A stretch of 64,000 nt of DNA, from contig CM045758.1 in assembly GCA_025200525.1 (NCBI GenBank), positions 162,065,040-162,129,039 of the forward strand, written 5' to 3'. The notes under the pieces were generated by a model. The model made no database searches. It was not told where the DNA came from and saw only the letters and a program-made list of their open reading frames with translations. This document shows, one piece after another, positions 36,478-49,300 of the stretch. Position 1 is the stretch's first letter, and every line of letters begins with the position of its first letter. The stretch is from Camellia lanceoleosa (taxonomy: Eukaryota > Streptophyta > Magnoliopsida > Ericales > Theaceae). The translations under genes and the position numbers were made by a program.

Positions 36478-38114
36478 TCACCTCCTATAAGGCTTGAAGT
36501 GATATTCTTGGAATTCAGAACCAAATGTTATAGACTCTTCCTCAAGCTTCTTTTTCAATCTTCTCCATGTTCTCAACCTATTAGACTGTATTAAGCCTCG
36601 GTATAGAGTCTCAAAAGTCACCTTTTGGGGAAGTAAACCCCTCTCTATCATTTCTACGAAAAACTGGCAAGCTTGTTTCCACTTCTGTTTCTCACACAAA
36701 GCATGAATTAACAATGTATACGAATCTAAATCCGGTCCATTCCCATTAGCCTTCATATCATCCCAAATCTCTTTCACAATCTCCATTTGATCTAACTTCA
36801 TGAACATCCCCACTAAAATATTGTGCGTGTGCGAACTAGGCAAGTTCAAAGATTCTTCTTTCATCTTCCGATACAATTTCAAAGCCCTATCCGAATCTTT
36901 CCTCCCCCTATACTCCTTGAAGTAACAGTTATAAGTTATGCAGATGGGCTAACCCCATTACAAACCATCTCATCAAGCAATTCCTCAGCTTCTTCGATTC
37001 TCCCACACGAACTAAGACATTTCACAACTGAAGTATACATTGCCACACTCGGGCATATCCCTTTACTTTTCATAAACTTTAATTTATCGAGCGACAATGC
37101 AGGTTTATGCGCACGACTGTAAACGTGAAGCACAATCGAGTAACTCGTGACGTCAGGCTCTATCCCTCTCTCACGCATTTCATCAAACACCTTCTCTGCA
37201 GCTCGAACAGTCCTCTCAAACCGATCCTCCGGATGCAAACTCGATTTCCTACAAATCCCATTCAAAAGCACATTATAAGTAACAACATTCGGTTCGATCC
37301 TCGATCCGCCATCTCTGAAAAACCTCTGTCCCATCTGTGGCTTATTGATCTTACACCAGCCATATATCAAAACAGTGTACAATTTCACATCAGGCTCAAA
37401 TTTCCACTTCCTTTTATTGAAAATCTCCGTAGCTGCTTTCACATACCCATATTTACAGAGGGTATCGAGAAGGAAACAAAAATCATCAGAATTGACTTGA
37501 TTTTGGATGAAACACTCCATATCATCGAACGCACGAATCGCTTGGCGAGTCAACCCAGCAGAGACTAACCTACGGATGAGAATTCCAAAAGTGGTGGAAT
37601 CGAGTTTAACATTGAGTTGATCCATTTCGATGATGAGCTGCCAAGCGACGTCGAACTGGCGGACTTTGGCGAGAATATCGATGATGAGGTGGTAGGAGGT
37701 AGAGTCGTGGGTGTAATTGGGTTGGGATTTGGCCCAGATAAAGAAAGAGAGGGCGATTTTGGAGACGTTTTTTAGGCGGATTAGGGTTTGGTGGACGATT
37801 TGGGGGGAGAGGGTGATGATGCCATTGAGTTGGAGAGAGGATTCCATGGTGTGAAAAGGGTTGTGGTGTTGGAGGAGGATTTGGGAGATGAGTTGTGCGT
37901 CGTGTGAGGGTTGGAGAGAAGGAAGAGAGGGTTTGGGAGATTGTGAAAAGTTGACTTGTTGGTCGAGGTCTGGAGGTGCTGGAGACAAGTCATTGTTGGC
38001 ATCGAGAAAGGAAGACAAGGCTCGAATTGCAGAGAGAGAAGGGAATTGCAGCCAAGTGAGTGAAGTGATCATGGAACGAGTGGAGCTGAAGCTCTTCGCC
38101 ACCATTGACGCCAT
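36478..38114 (-). pseudogene. P-class pentatricopeptide-repeat protein, At2g13420-like, with one frameshift
   Basis: Intronless gene. The start MASMVAKSFSS (ATG at 38114) is followed by a Ser-rich, Arg-containing leader that looks like a mitochondrial presequence. PPR motifs include VKLYTVLIYGWCKINKP, NVVTYNVLLNGICRKS, DVTSYSIVLHVYSRAHKP, SVAMYTSVVKCLSSCGRI, DLDSYTLLIHALCEKQKW and KVTFETLYRGLIQ. P-class PPRs bind organellar RNA and affect its processing, stability or translation. The frame from 38114 stops at 36936 after VCNGVSPSA. One base further the next frame continues TYNCYFKEYRGRKDSDRALK to the stop at 36478, so a single-base deletion near 36939 splits a protein of about 545 residues. 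Both halves are otherwise clean, so it is either a recent null mutation or a sequence error. The closest relative I recall is Arabidopsis At2g13420, from memory only. Confidence 0.85.
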
Positions 38115-38545
38115 TGAAGCACAGAGTCTCTGTGTGTGTGAGGGTGCGTCTCTCTCTCTCTCTCTCTCTCGCAAAGTTGAAAAAAAACTGGTTCGTTAAA
38201 CCCGGGCAAGGCGAGGAATAATGTTTTGAAAATTAGATCGGCGACCGAATTGAAGAAGAAATCGGGTGATGGATCAATGGTTTAATCGTTGGCTGGAAGC
38301 AGCGGAATCGCGATGTCAGAATTGGTTGTTTGGATGTTTTAAATAAGTGTATTTTTTAAATTTTTAAATTAAAAAGTTGAGGAAAAAATATTGTTGCTTG
38401 GAATAATTTTTTGATTTTTTATGAAAAAATTGTGTATTAAAAAATTATATAAATTAGTATAAAAAAGATTGAAATAGAATAGACAGTACGGATGAATTCA
38501 GGATGACTGGACATGATTCCTTGCTTTTCAGGCATTGAATTGGAA
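38115..38545. promoter_or_regulatory. 5' flank of the PPR gene
   Basis: Contains a TC run (38145-38170), that is GA in the transcribed leader, close to the ATG, then AT-rich sequence with MITE-like TTGTTTGGATGTTTTAAATA (38327). No defined promoter element can be assigned. Confidence 0.35.
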
Positions 38546-38867
38546 GTGTTGTTTGGCTCGTGGGGCCCATCATGAGTCCTGTTTTGCTAATCAAAACTGT
38601 TGAATGTGTAGAATTCGGCGAGTAATATATGTTTGTAAAAAATCACGTTGATCGAATATTAATAACTATCTGATCGAATTAATTTTTTTTCAACCGTTAA
38701 CTATAACACCATCAATTTTATAAATTTTAACTGATTTGATCATATAGTTACCGATATCCGATCAACGAAATTTTTTACCCATATAGTACTCAACGGTTCT
38801 ACATATTAAGCGGTTCAGATTATTAAACTAGACCTATGATGGGCCCCATGGGATAAACAACTCAAGT
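38546..38867. repeat. Foldback (long inverted repeat) element
   Basis: The left arm (38546-about 38690) and right arm (about 38715-38867) are inverted copies over most of their length: TGGGGCCCATCATGAG against CATGGGGCCCATCATAGG, GTAGAATTCGGCGAGTA against GTAGAACCGTTGAGTA, and CACGTTGATCGAATATT against TTCGTTGATCGGATATC. The transcript would form a long imperfect hairpin. Probably a MITE with unusually long arms. Confidence 0.75.
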
Positions 38868-39560
38868 GTTATTTGTGCATCTAAATCAGTGCAATTTTTT
38901 CAAAACGTCAGGTCCGACTGTGGGACGTCAGAGTTGTTTGAAATTTAATTATGTGTAAAATTAATTTTTTAATATTTTTTTGGTGAATAGTGATAACTTT
39001 TTAACTTTTTGAGTAACTTTTTGACTTTTTATCTTTTTTAAGACATGCCAAACCAGGCCTTAATATTATATAATTAAAAATTATATATAAATAAAAATAT
39101 ATATAATTATTAAAATAATTAAAAAAAGTATTGTATAATATTTACTAATAATATTTAATAAAGTCATAATTAATAAAAAAAATAAAAAAGACATTAGTTT
39201 TAAAGAAATTTTAAAATTTTAACATTTCCTTCAAATAATTGATTGTTAGATTTAATTTTGGAGGGAAATTAAATTTTCAACTCTCCCTCTAATCAAATAT
39301 GATTCAAACAATTTGATTGAATCCCATATTAAATTTTTAGGTTCTTTGAAAATTAGTCTAAGATCTCTCTCCTATTTTTTAGTAATGAAAAGAAATCTAC
39401 AATATTATTTTATGATATCTAAGGTTTCTCAACCCCACACCTATATATCACAGAGAAATTTGAGTCTCTCAAATCAAATCTCATTTCTCTACCCCTCTCA
39501 CACACACTAAACTCTCTCTTCCACTCTTTTTCTTTGTCTCTTTGTACTGTGTCACTATTG
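38868..39560. other. AT-rich intergenic DNA
   Basis: No gene. MITE-like fragment with ACTTTTTGAC repeats ending GCCAAACCAGGCCTTAAT (39047-39064). From 39470 the strand becomes CT-rich with CTCACACACACTAAACTC, resembling a plant 5' leader just before the ClpP2-like fragment. Confidence 0.4.
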
Positions 39561-39570
39561 GGCTTCAAAT

Positions 39571-39960
39571 AATGGCGGATAAAGAAGAACAACAACAAAC
39601 TTTGATCTACGAATCAAGAACAACTCCTTCAAATCCACAATAAGAATCACTAGGTTTCTCAAACCCTGTGCCATGAAGTATAATCAGTAAGCTCCGCCGT
39701 GGAATGACCACCCCATTGAGTCCATCTCCGGCTAGTCGAAGGGGTTACAATCTGATACCAATGGTGATCGAGCACTTCAGAAGGTGAGAGAGCCTATGAC
39801 TTCTTCTCGCCTTCTCGAAGAACGAATCATCCAGATTAATGGCCTTATCTTCGATGATACTACTCATGTCGTTGCCACTCACCTTCTCTACCTTGAGTCC
39901 GAGAACCCTTCCAAACCCATCAACATGTACCAACTCCAAGCTAGCCACACGTAGGTTCAT
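39571..39960 (+). pseudogene. ClpP2-like (mitochondrial Clp protease subunit) gene fragment
   Basis: 39731-39760 reads [14 protein letters not shown] (39736-39775), then after a frame break [12 protein letters not shown] [20 protein letters not shown] in shifted frames (39786-39838) and [20 protein letters not shown] with [12 protein letters not shown] (39839-39937). This is the N-terminal end of mature ClpP, the serine protease of the mitochondrial matrix, normally followed by NSPGG, which here is replaced by QASHT and a stop. An upstream ATGGCGGATAAAGAAG (39571) may be an unrelated or decayed start. No catalytic Ser, His or Asp regions are present, so this is a non-functional first-exon fragment. 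Confidence 0.7.
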
Positions 39961-40089
39961 CCTTTCAACCCCCCTAAATCTCAATCTACTCTCATTTCAT
40001 TTCATTACAATTACATATTTTGATTTTGTGTTCTATAGTCGAAGTTCACTGTCACCTTAATTTGGTACTTGGGTTGTGCGAGTTTTGGT

Positions 40090-41035
40090 GTGTGAATTTT
40101 CTCTGGATTTTGGTCCTGTGTGAATTTTCTTTTCTCCGGATTTTAGCCATCGTGGTGAATTTTCTCTGAATTTTGACCACTGTGAATTATTTCTGAAAAA
40201 CTCAGGGACGTGTTGATTCCTTTTTGATATTTGGTTGTTTCAGTTTCTCTATTAATTTGTTTACTTGCTCAGATATTGGAAGGGGGAAAAAAAAGAAAAA
40301 GAAAAAGAAAAAAGAAAATGTGATTTTGAATGGATTTTATCTGGTTTGATAATGATTAGATATATATTGATCTTGAGGTTCCTTTTTTATCAATTTTCTT
40401 TGGTTAAGTCAAAACACAATTTTCTCTAGTTTGATCAAAACACAGAAAAAATTATAAGTAAACTAGAGAATTTGGGAAAGATGAGGAATGAAGTTGGAAG
40501 AAAAGAGAGAACTATTACTTAACACTCTCATTTGTATAATTTTCTCTGACATGTTTAATTTTTTTTGCCATGTGTAATTTCTCTGGCATGTTTAATTTTC
40601 TCTGCCTTATTTAATTTTTTTTATGATGTTCAATTTTCTCTGCATTTGTCTTATTTGACGAGGTAACTCTCATTTGCTCTATTTGTATGTGCAAAATTTG
40701 ATGCGTACACTAAAAGCAAGAATGCTTCAATCGACATTGGTACACCTGTTGTACGAATGTCTTACAGTCCAGAGAAAATTAGTCAAAATGGTGATTGTTC
40801 AATTTTCTCTGGTTTGTTGTCGTCTAAATGACTTACGGTCTGGTTTGATCAAAAACACAGAGAAAATTATGAGCAAATCAGAGAAAATTAGTAAAAAACA
40901 GAAGGAAATTCTATAGGAAGAATTTCTTTGGAGAGAAAATCTCTGAGAGGTCCAGAGTGATTCTTTGGGAAAGAAAATCTCTGGGAAGTCCAGAGAAATT
41001 CTCTATGTCGAATTTTCTCTAGATTGATGTTGGGA
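40090..41035. repeat. Dispersed AATTTTCTCTG / CAGAGAAAATT motif cluster
   Basis: At least a dozen near copies of AATTTTCTCTG or its complement in under 1 kb, for example near 40098, 40161, 40420, 40537, 40592, 40631, 40770, 40800, 40857, 40882 and 41012, with both orientations in the right half. Spacing is irregular, so it is not a simple tandem repeat. No coding frame is supported. Confidence 0.6.
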
Positions 41036-42662
41036 GCCTTAGACATTATGAAAATATTAAGTGTCCATTATGCTATAAAATCTTAATATTAGAGACCTTA
41101 AAAAAAAATCCCCATAATTTTTTCTTATAAATAGAAATAGACTTTTATAATTTCTTCAAGTTTCCAATGAGACTACTCCTTATGAGAGGACACTCTTAAA
41201 GTAAGAGTTTTTAGTCAAAATTTTGATATATATATAAGAAAGAAAGAAAAGAAATCGACATCAATTTGCCAATTTTATTGATTGAACCACCGATTTTTCC
41301 AATTTTAGCAAATAAGGTCGGTTTTTGGCCTAGTTTGGTTTTTGTGGATCTTCCAGACCGAAAACTAGGTTCGCTCACCGAATTTATCAATTGAACCGGC
41401 CAGTTCGATTCTTAAAACATTGACGCGGAATACCGAAAATGGCAAAAAACTAGTTTGTTAGAGCATCTCCAAAAGACACGTTCTTTTTTTAGCTTCAATC
41501 ATGGCATCAAATCTATATTAAATGAAGGTGATGTTAAATTTTTCATCAAATTAAAGGAACATCGTGGAATCGGTGATCAATCGGATGGATGACCGCAAAA
41601 TAACCGACTTGGAAAAATTTTGTTAAAAATTTGTTCTAAACCTAACAACTAGCTAGATGATCATTAAATTTGATGAACCGATTGAGCACAACACACCAAA
41701 TCAAATCTTTACTCAAATTTGATTAAAATTTTGAATAAGTATTGGGGTTACTCCTGAGCACACAGTTTTGTTTTTAGTTTCCTAGTTTAATTTTTACATT
41801 TATTTTTTAATTAAAAATAAAATTTATTTGATATATAATTTCCGTTTTCTAAAATTTTTAAAAACAAAAATATATTTTCGTTTATTTTAAAATAAGATTT
41901 CACACTTCTCTCATCTTCACCATTTCCGAATTTACCTCCAACATGTAGTGGCAACAACCCTTCACATCTGTACCATCCAACAACATTCCTGTCACTAACT
42001 TCAACAATTATTTGCGTCGCTAGTCACCATATCCAATGACCCTCTATTGTCGACCACCATCTTCCATAATTCACACTTCATTCTTTCTTCAAAATATTCA
42101 TGTACAAAAATAAAATAAAATAAAAACTAAAAGTTATCAAACAAATGAATAATAGGGGGCCCATAAAGAATTCTTTTTCAGATAATACTTCCAGAATATT
42201 ATGGTTGTTTTGGCCAAACATAAACACAAATTCTTCTACATAGAGCATAGTTTTGTGTATTATGACCAAATGCAAAGGAGGTTGATGTAGTTACAAAATA
42301 CAAAATAATTAGACATACATGTCTTGGCGCTTGGAATTATTTGATAGAACAATTAAAGAACAATATATCAAAATAATAATTTTGGCTTGTGATATTCCAA
42401 TGCAATAAGTTCTTTCATGAATTAAATCTTTTGCGAGTCTGCTTCATGTGTACTTTTAGAATACAATTTAAGAAACTTACAAAGATTGAGAGGAGAGCTA
42501 AACATATAATAAATGATTAACGGAGAATGAATGGGCTGTTTGACATTCTTGCTTGAGTTCATAAATGGGGGGAAAAAGAGTTTTTACAACACAACTTCTC
42601 AGTTTACCAGACAAAAATAACATATGAACTGTTTTTCATGAGATCAAACCTTGTTCAATTAT
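41036..42662. other. Intergenic DNA and 3' flank of CHR24 copy B
   Basis: No gene seen. 41461-41760 resembles the GAGCATCTCC MITE family (left end TTA|GAGCATCTCCAAAAG; right end, read inward, GAGTAACCCCAATACTTATTC). 41761-42300 is AT-rich. The last 300 bp probably include the CHR24 3' UTR. Confidence 0.4.
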
Positions 42663-44920
42663 CTACACATTTAACACCCTCTGAAGCTCCCCTGCTATAT
42701 CATCCAAATGAATGACTTCCTTTTCTCTTCTTTTTTCCATCCGAATCATATCAAGCTCTGACTTCAGTTCGGCTATTTGCTTTTGTATGTTGACTCCCTT
42801 GTCCGGCAGTTTTGATACTAAAACCTGAAAATATTAAATAAAAACTTGTTTTAAGCAGCAAGATGTCTTTATGCAAGCAAAAGTGCTGAAAATTTTAGAT
42901 GTTATCAAGTCAATCCAACCTGATTGAGTGTTTCACATGTTCAATATAATTAGGAGAGTTGGTACTTGTTTAATGAGGCCAACTCCAATGCAAAGTCCCT
43001 TTTTATTGGCCTAAAGATTAAATGAACTCAATTTTCTAGAAAGAGGAGAGATTGGATTAGGGTACTGTATAGTACAACAAACAAGCTATGCTGGTCAGGA
43101 TTGTGAAGCAAAAAATAACTTGTCATGAAGTTTTTCTTCAAAATATTGTTCATTCGATGTAAGCATTCTTCTCATCAAAATAGGAGGTCAAACTGGCAAA
43201 ACAAAGGAGCTTGATCTGGTTTAGAAGCAGATGATACCTTATTTACTAGAATTTGAGATAGCCGATTGATCCTCTCTTTGATTTCTGTTTCCGTCGGTTT
43301 ACTTGTGCTAGCCATGGAAGAACTATTTCTGCTCAAATTCACATCCTTTGGATTGAAGGCATACTTGCTCCTGCAGAAAAGGTAAAAACTTTCACCACAT
43401 TACTAAAATAATCTATTGAAAGCAATAGCCTCAAAACCATACCCATCAACATCACGTTCAAACTGAGAGGTTGAAGATGAGTTCCGCACAAATGTAGTTC
43501 CTTTCATCCTGCACCAATCAAATATGAATCCAATGAAATCAAATTCCAAAATTAAAGTGTAAATTGCTTATTAGATTACAAATATTCAATATTTTTTTAA
43601 AAGGACAATGTTTTTGCTATAGCAGCACGTTTAACTACGCTTCAAGAATTGCTTTTGTGGTAGTAACATGAGCCAGCAATGCTAGCTAGACTAAGCAGTA
43701 AAACATAAGGATCTCACCTTTTCACTTCCTCTTCCTCTTCCTGAACAACTGGCACGGGTGCCGTCTTGGAGAAAAGCAAACTATGGTGACTAACTCCAGC
43801 TATGCCTTGAGTTTCCAAAAACTTTATGTGGGCTTTCAAAGACTCATTCCTACAAGTAAAACACAAAGCAATTGGGGTTACAACTACATTGTCGATTTTG
43901 TTAGTCTTGGCAATACCCACAAGGTACAATCCTCGTTATTGGTCTCGGTTTGCTTGATTTGTGAGGCTTTGCTCAAGAAGTGTAAAGCATGATTCATAGG
44001 GAAAATAAGCTAGATAAGTAAAAGAAAACCAAGAGCATGTTTTCACTTCATAAAAAATAAATATGAAATGCAATAAACTCTATACATCGTGTGCTGGCGA
44101 TCATGCTCTTCATGCAACTGCTGCTGAGTGATAGAAACATCAAAGCCCTCTTTGGGAAGACTAAAAAGCTCCCGAAGATCCTGGAAGAATCAAATTGCAA
44201 TTAGGTACAATATCCCACCCTAAAGATGGATTGAAGCAATAAATATTGCAAGTTTAAACAAGAAGCCTAATCTTCCAAGTAATTACCTGCTGACTAAAGT
44301 ATCGTGTCTGTTCTTTGTGTTCAGTTGCAGTTTTAAATAATCCTCCCTTAAATATCTGCATCATAACTTTCAGAAGTCAACATAGTTATATAGACCATAA
44401 TACTTTATTTCCATCTCTGAAAGTAGATGTTTGAAGCAAAATTTACATAGGACGAGAAAAAGATCCCCTATTGGCTTTAAAGGTAATTATGAAGTCATGC
44501 AACAAATATCATTTAAGTCATGCAATTCTTCCATATCGCATTAACATAGACTATTATTCTTCCATAAGCAGACAGTCAACTATTATTAACTCATGCAACA
44601 GATATTTAGGACTGCTGTAGGGAACATCCCTTTACCTTGATTGGCTAAAATTTTGCAACAATGTAGCTTTCAAGTAAAGTCGTAAAAAAATTATTTATGA
44701 TTAGATGTAAAGATTCACAAAATGTTGTTGCGCTAGAAAAATCCACATGTGGAAAAGGAAATAACAAGACACCAGAATGTTGCAACCAGAGAATGAAAAA
44801 TGACAAACCTGCTTTCTATATATTTCTTCTTCAATTGTCCCACAGGTCATCAATCTGTACACGATGACATCCTTCTTCTGCCCAATACGATATGCACGAT
44901 CAACACTTTGATTGTCAGTA

Positions 44921-46322
44921 CTGCATTAAAAAATGAGGTTAGCAACTCATGTATCAAAAGCAGCACTGTATCACCTTACTTGAGAAGCACAAGAACAAAA
45001 TCAAGTAAGCTATGACTATTAGACCAGGTTTGTTTTGAGGATTAGAGGTGGAACGAGAAGGGTTTGAGGGATTCTAAAACTTGTGGGCGACATGTTTTGT
45101 TGTCTCCTAATCCTCCGTTTAGATGCTCCCTGAGGTTGGGATTACTAATACTATGGCATTCGTTATACCCCAAAATGGGGGGATTAGTAATACCAATGCC
45201 AATAGTCTTGGGATTGGGAACAAGGCCCAATAGTCCAATGCCAATAGTATTACTAATCCCCACCACCATGGGACTAGAGACCATCCTCCATCCAACAGCC
45301 AAAATCCTCCTTCTTACCCATGCTATATCCTACCCTAATCAAACATAAAACAAGTACTCCTAAGAAGCAAGGATATGCAACATTGAGGACACAACATAAC
45401 TACATAAAAACAATACAGGACACGTGGGGGGCAGCAACAGACAAAATATATAATTTTTTATGTTATTATATGTCATTTAAGAAGCATAAACACAGGTATA
45501 GACATGAGACACATTGTTTTTCAAAATATAAGGATATGCATACGGCAAAAAAATGTATATATGTAGCTTAAGTTTATGAACATAAAACAGGAATGCGTAG
45601 TTAACAAAAATGTACATACAGAAAATATCAAACAATCCATTTCAAGGTAGGGCACTTTTTTGTCCTTAAATTTAACAATGTTGGATTATGGGTTGTTATA
45701 GCATCAAGAATGCATAGTTAGCCCTATCTCTTTGCTTGCTCCTTTCTAGGTATTCCTTTTTTTAGCAATGTAATCTTAAAGTCAACTGTCAAGCATCACC
45801 AGGATATCCTGTTGCACTGGTATATGGACTCAGGCAAGTATTTCAAGTGCATGTCAATGTTTGTGTGGCACTCATCTAAAACAAAAAATTGCAGGACATA
45901 GCAACAGGGCTGATTTGTTATAGCTCCCAAATTTATTCATTTAGATCCAAGGGTAAAGTGATATATGTGCACGACATAGCTTAGCCAACTAAGAATAAAA
46001 TAGACACTAAGGAGGGAAGGTTGCTTAGATAATGTGGTTTGCACCGGTATCAAACAAATTATTGGGGAAAGTTATTTATGGAAACAATCAAATAAATAGT
46101 TCATGATACAGCAAAAACACTTCACATCCCAATTAATTTACTAAAGGATCAAAAGGTTGGCGATAATATGTGTAAAAAAAATGCAAGAAGCCCCTATATG
46201 TTCATAATTTGAGGAACACACAGCAAATCTTCAAGTTGTACCTAGTCATTGTTTCAGAATCATCAAATTATGTAATCATCATAATCAAAGAAATTCAAAT
46301 AAAGAAGAATTGCAAATGGCAC
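44921..46322 (-). other. CHR24 copy B intron 17 with a MITE-like insertion
   Basis: Intron between exons 17 and 18. 45024-45345 looks like an inserted element: GACCAGGTTTGTTTTGAGGATTAG on the left and CCTAATCAAACATAAAACAAG on the right, with internal ATTACTAATCCC palindromic pieces. From 45947 it is part of the large duplication; the left part has no counterpart inside the window. Confidence 0.5.
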
Positions 46323-49300
46323 CTTGGGTTCCATGCTGGATCAACCACAATCACACGGTCTGCTTTTGTAGCGTCCAGTCCCAAACCACCAACTTGTGAT
46401 GTCAACACAAACATGGGAGCCCCCACACCCTCTTGGAAATCCTGAAAGTAAACAATTCATGAAAACTGGAACATAAAAATTCCATAAAATTAAATGAGTT
46501 ATTGAAACTTTTCAACTGACACACTAACATTGACAATCTTCAACCTGTCACTAGCTTTGGTGGTACCATCAATACGTAAGAATTCATAACCTTCTATCAC
46601 CAACGATTCCTGAGCACAAGGGTCAAAAATATTAACTTCGACAAAGCAAAATATAATTTGAAAACAATCTAAAAAGGAATGCAACTACAAAAATACTCTC
46701 TGACTTCAATGGGGCAACTGAAACAATCTTTCAACAACCTAGAATCTATAATTTCAAGCTTTTAAATGTAACTATCAATAAAAGGAAAGAACAAATCCTG
46801 CAACATTTCATGCCTTCAATAAATGACTGTTTTCCAAACAAATTCTTAAGATAAGTTTGATTTAATATGAGAAGATACACTGCAGCAAAATCAATCAAAT
46901 TATATTTCATACATATGCCAAAAGTCCATAAGAATTGGATGTAGTTACCATTTTGGCTTTAAAATTTGTGGTTTAGCCTTCCTATTGCAAGCCATATAAA
47001 TTTTTTATTTAAATGGAAGTACAACCACTCATACGAGGTACACTAAACACGGTAAATATTGAATATACATAAAAAAAGACTCCCAAAAACAAGTTATAAT
47101 AGTCATAAATGAAGAATATTTATAGAGGTAAGCCTATATAAATGTAAAAATATTAAGAATACTGTTTCTTGTTCACAACTCTAGTATCCTGACAAAGAGA
47201 AACAGTATCTTGACAAAGTGTTTTCTACAAGGAGATGTTCTGTCCTTTAATACATCATGGTGCAGGTGGGGCATTTTTTGTCTTTAATAGGACACAATAA
47301 AGGCATTTATGCCTTCTACTCAGATATATCAGTATATTTATTTCTACATACACATAAAATAAGGTCAAAAGTTGTCTACACGTAATAAGGGCAAAATGGA
47401 AAGGAACTTGATGACCTCAAGCAAAGTCTATTAACATAAAAGGAGAGTAAAATTCAAAAGTAAGAAAGAATGAAGGTCGGTGTCATTTCAAAACTGCTGG
47501 GAGGTCTCTATAATTATGAGAAACCTCAGGTGAGGTCAGTGTACTTTATCCAAAAGAAAAACATAAAATCAAATTCTAGATTTTATAAAACATATTTCCT
47601 AATTGAACTATCTACTCAATCTTAAATAAGTAATGGGAAATGCTTGGCTCAAGAACCACCCAAGACAAGTACCTAATATAGTAAATGATCATATGGTTAG
47701 GACTTGATCACTTGTCTCCTAGCTTTAATATTCCACCTACTATCTAGTTAACCAAAGAACTAATTACTAAAATAATAGTATTTACAAACCAAGTTGTACA
47801 CGTTGCATGAGCAATTGATGTGAAATGTCCAAGTGAATTTGTATCTCCTTTTATCATTGCATGGGCAATTGACATGTAATGCCCATGTGTTTGCAGATAA
47901 AACAATCCACCAAAATGAGGATTTATATCATCTTGTATCGCTACTTCTTAACTTGATAACATACTAATATGTGCAAAGATCACTAAAATTTGATGTCTCC
48001 TCAATAGCATATGGTAAGCAATGTGATTTAAAACTAACCTGAATAAGATTAAGCATCTTGCGGGTTTGAGAGAAGATAAGAACACAATGCCCATCAGAAA
48101 TTAAGTTATCCTGTGACAGGCATCATACATACCAGGTCAAAATAATATAACAACAAAGCTAGAGCATAAGTTCAATAACATGTAGTAATTCTGACCAATA
48201 ATGATAGTATAAAAGTAATCTTGCACGTTATGAAAGTTCTTCAAAGACAGATCTCTCAGTGACATCTGCTATTGCATGTGCATTGCCAATTTTTCAGCAA
48301 CAACAGTGTCTTCCTGGTTTACCATTGAATCCATCCTTCCAATACATCTTCAGCAGCTCTTTTGTCAAGAGAAGTGGATGATCACATATTTTTAAGAAAA
48401 AAAAAAATTGATATTTTACTATTATCTTGTTTCAGGTTTAAAAAAAAAATGGCTACCCCGAATAGATGCCAAGAACAAGAAGAATCAATGAGAAGGTATA
48501 AACTTGTCAATACAACGAGTTATGTTCAACTATAATCTCCTGAAAATCAAACACGAAAGCAAAATAATATTAATAAAAAATAAAGTGAAACCAAAAAAAT
48601 GAAATTAGATTTAAATGATTTGGAAAAAAATAGATTTTATTTGGATTGCTCATTTTGGGATGAAAGTGTACCAAGTTTCGAAACATGCATTCCAAAACAT
48701 AAAGCAGTATGGTATTAGCACTTCCTGGTAACACTGCTGCAACAAAGTCTCTTTTAATCAAAAAAAGATTTGGCAAAATAAGAATACCTTTACATTATCT
48801 TTCCATTCATAGATAGTCATCTAGAACCTTTAAAGAAAGATGATAAATAATGTACTATATTTGAAGATCATGTGATTGATTCAAGTTGAACAATAAATTC
48901 TGTTTTGGTTTTACAAATTCTGCTTATATTTGCATAGTAGCTTGTGTCTACTATCTAGTAAGTTGTGTTTTGTTTTAAGGATAAAACATTGTCTGCATGA
49001 AGTTTGATGGATAAAGTAATAATTATTGTAGTAAAGTCATGTATATCTATTACAAGAGAAAATGATATGATACCTTTTCTTTATTCTCTTTTTGTATTAA
49101 CACTATTATGTTAGAGCAAAGCTACCTTTTACCCACCTCTTGGTTGAGCAAAGGCCTATAACAGCATATAAAAGTGCATTATGATTAATTTTTCAATTTT
49201 GAGTACTTTCACTCATTGTCAATCATTCATGATTAAATCATTGCTGCAGAAGGCAAAACACTTGTTTACTATTGACTGCATCAGAACCAAGTAATTCTTT

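Noticed and set aside
36823..37568. Plus-strand open frames opposite the PPR gene
   Set aside because: Shadows of the minus-strand PPR coding sequence; no family similarity.
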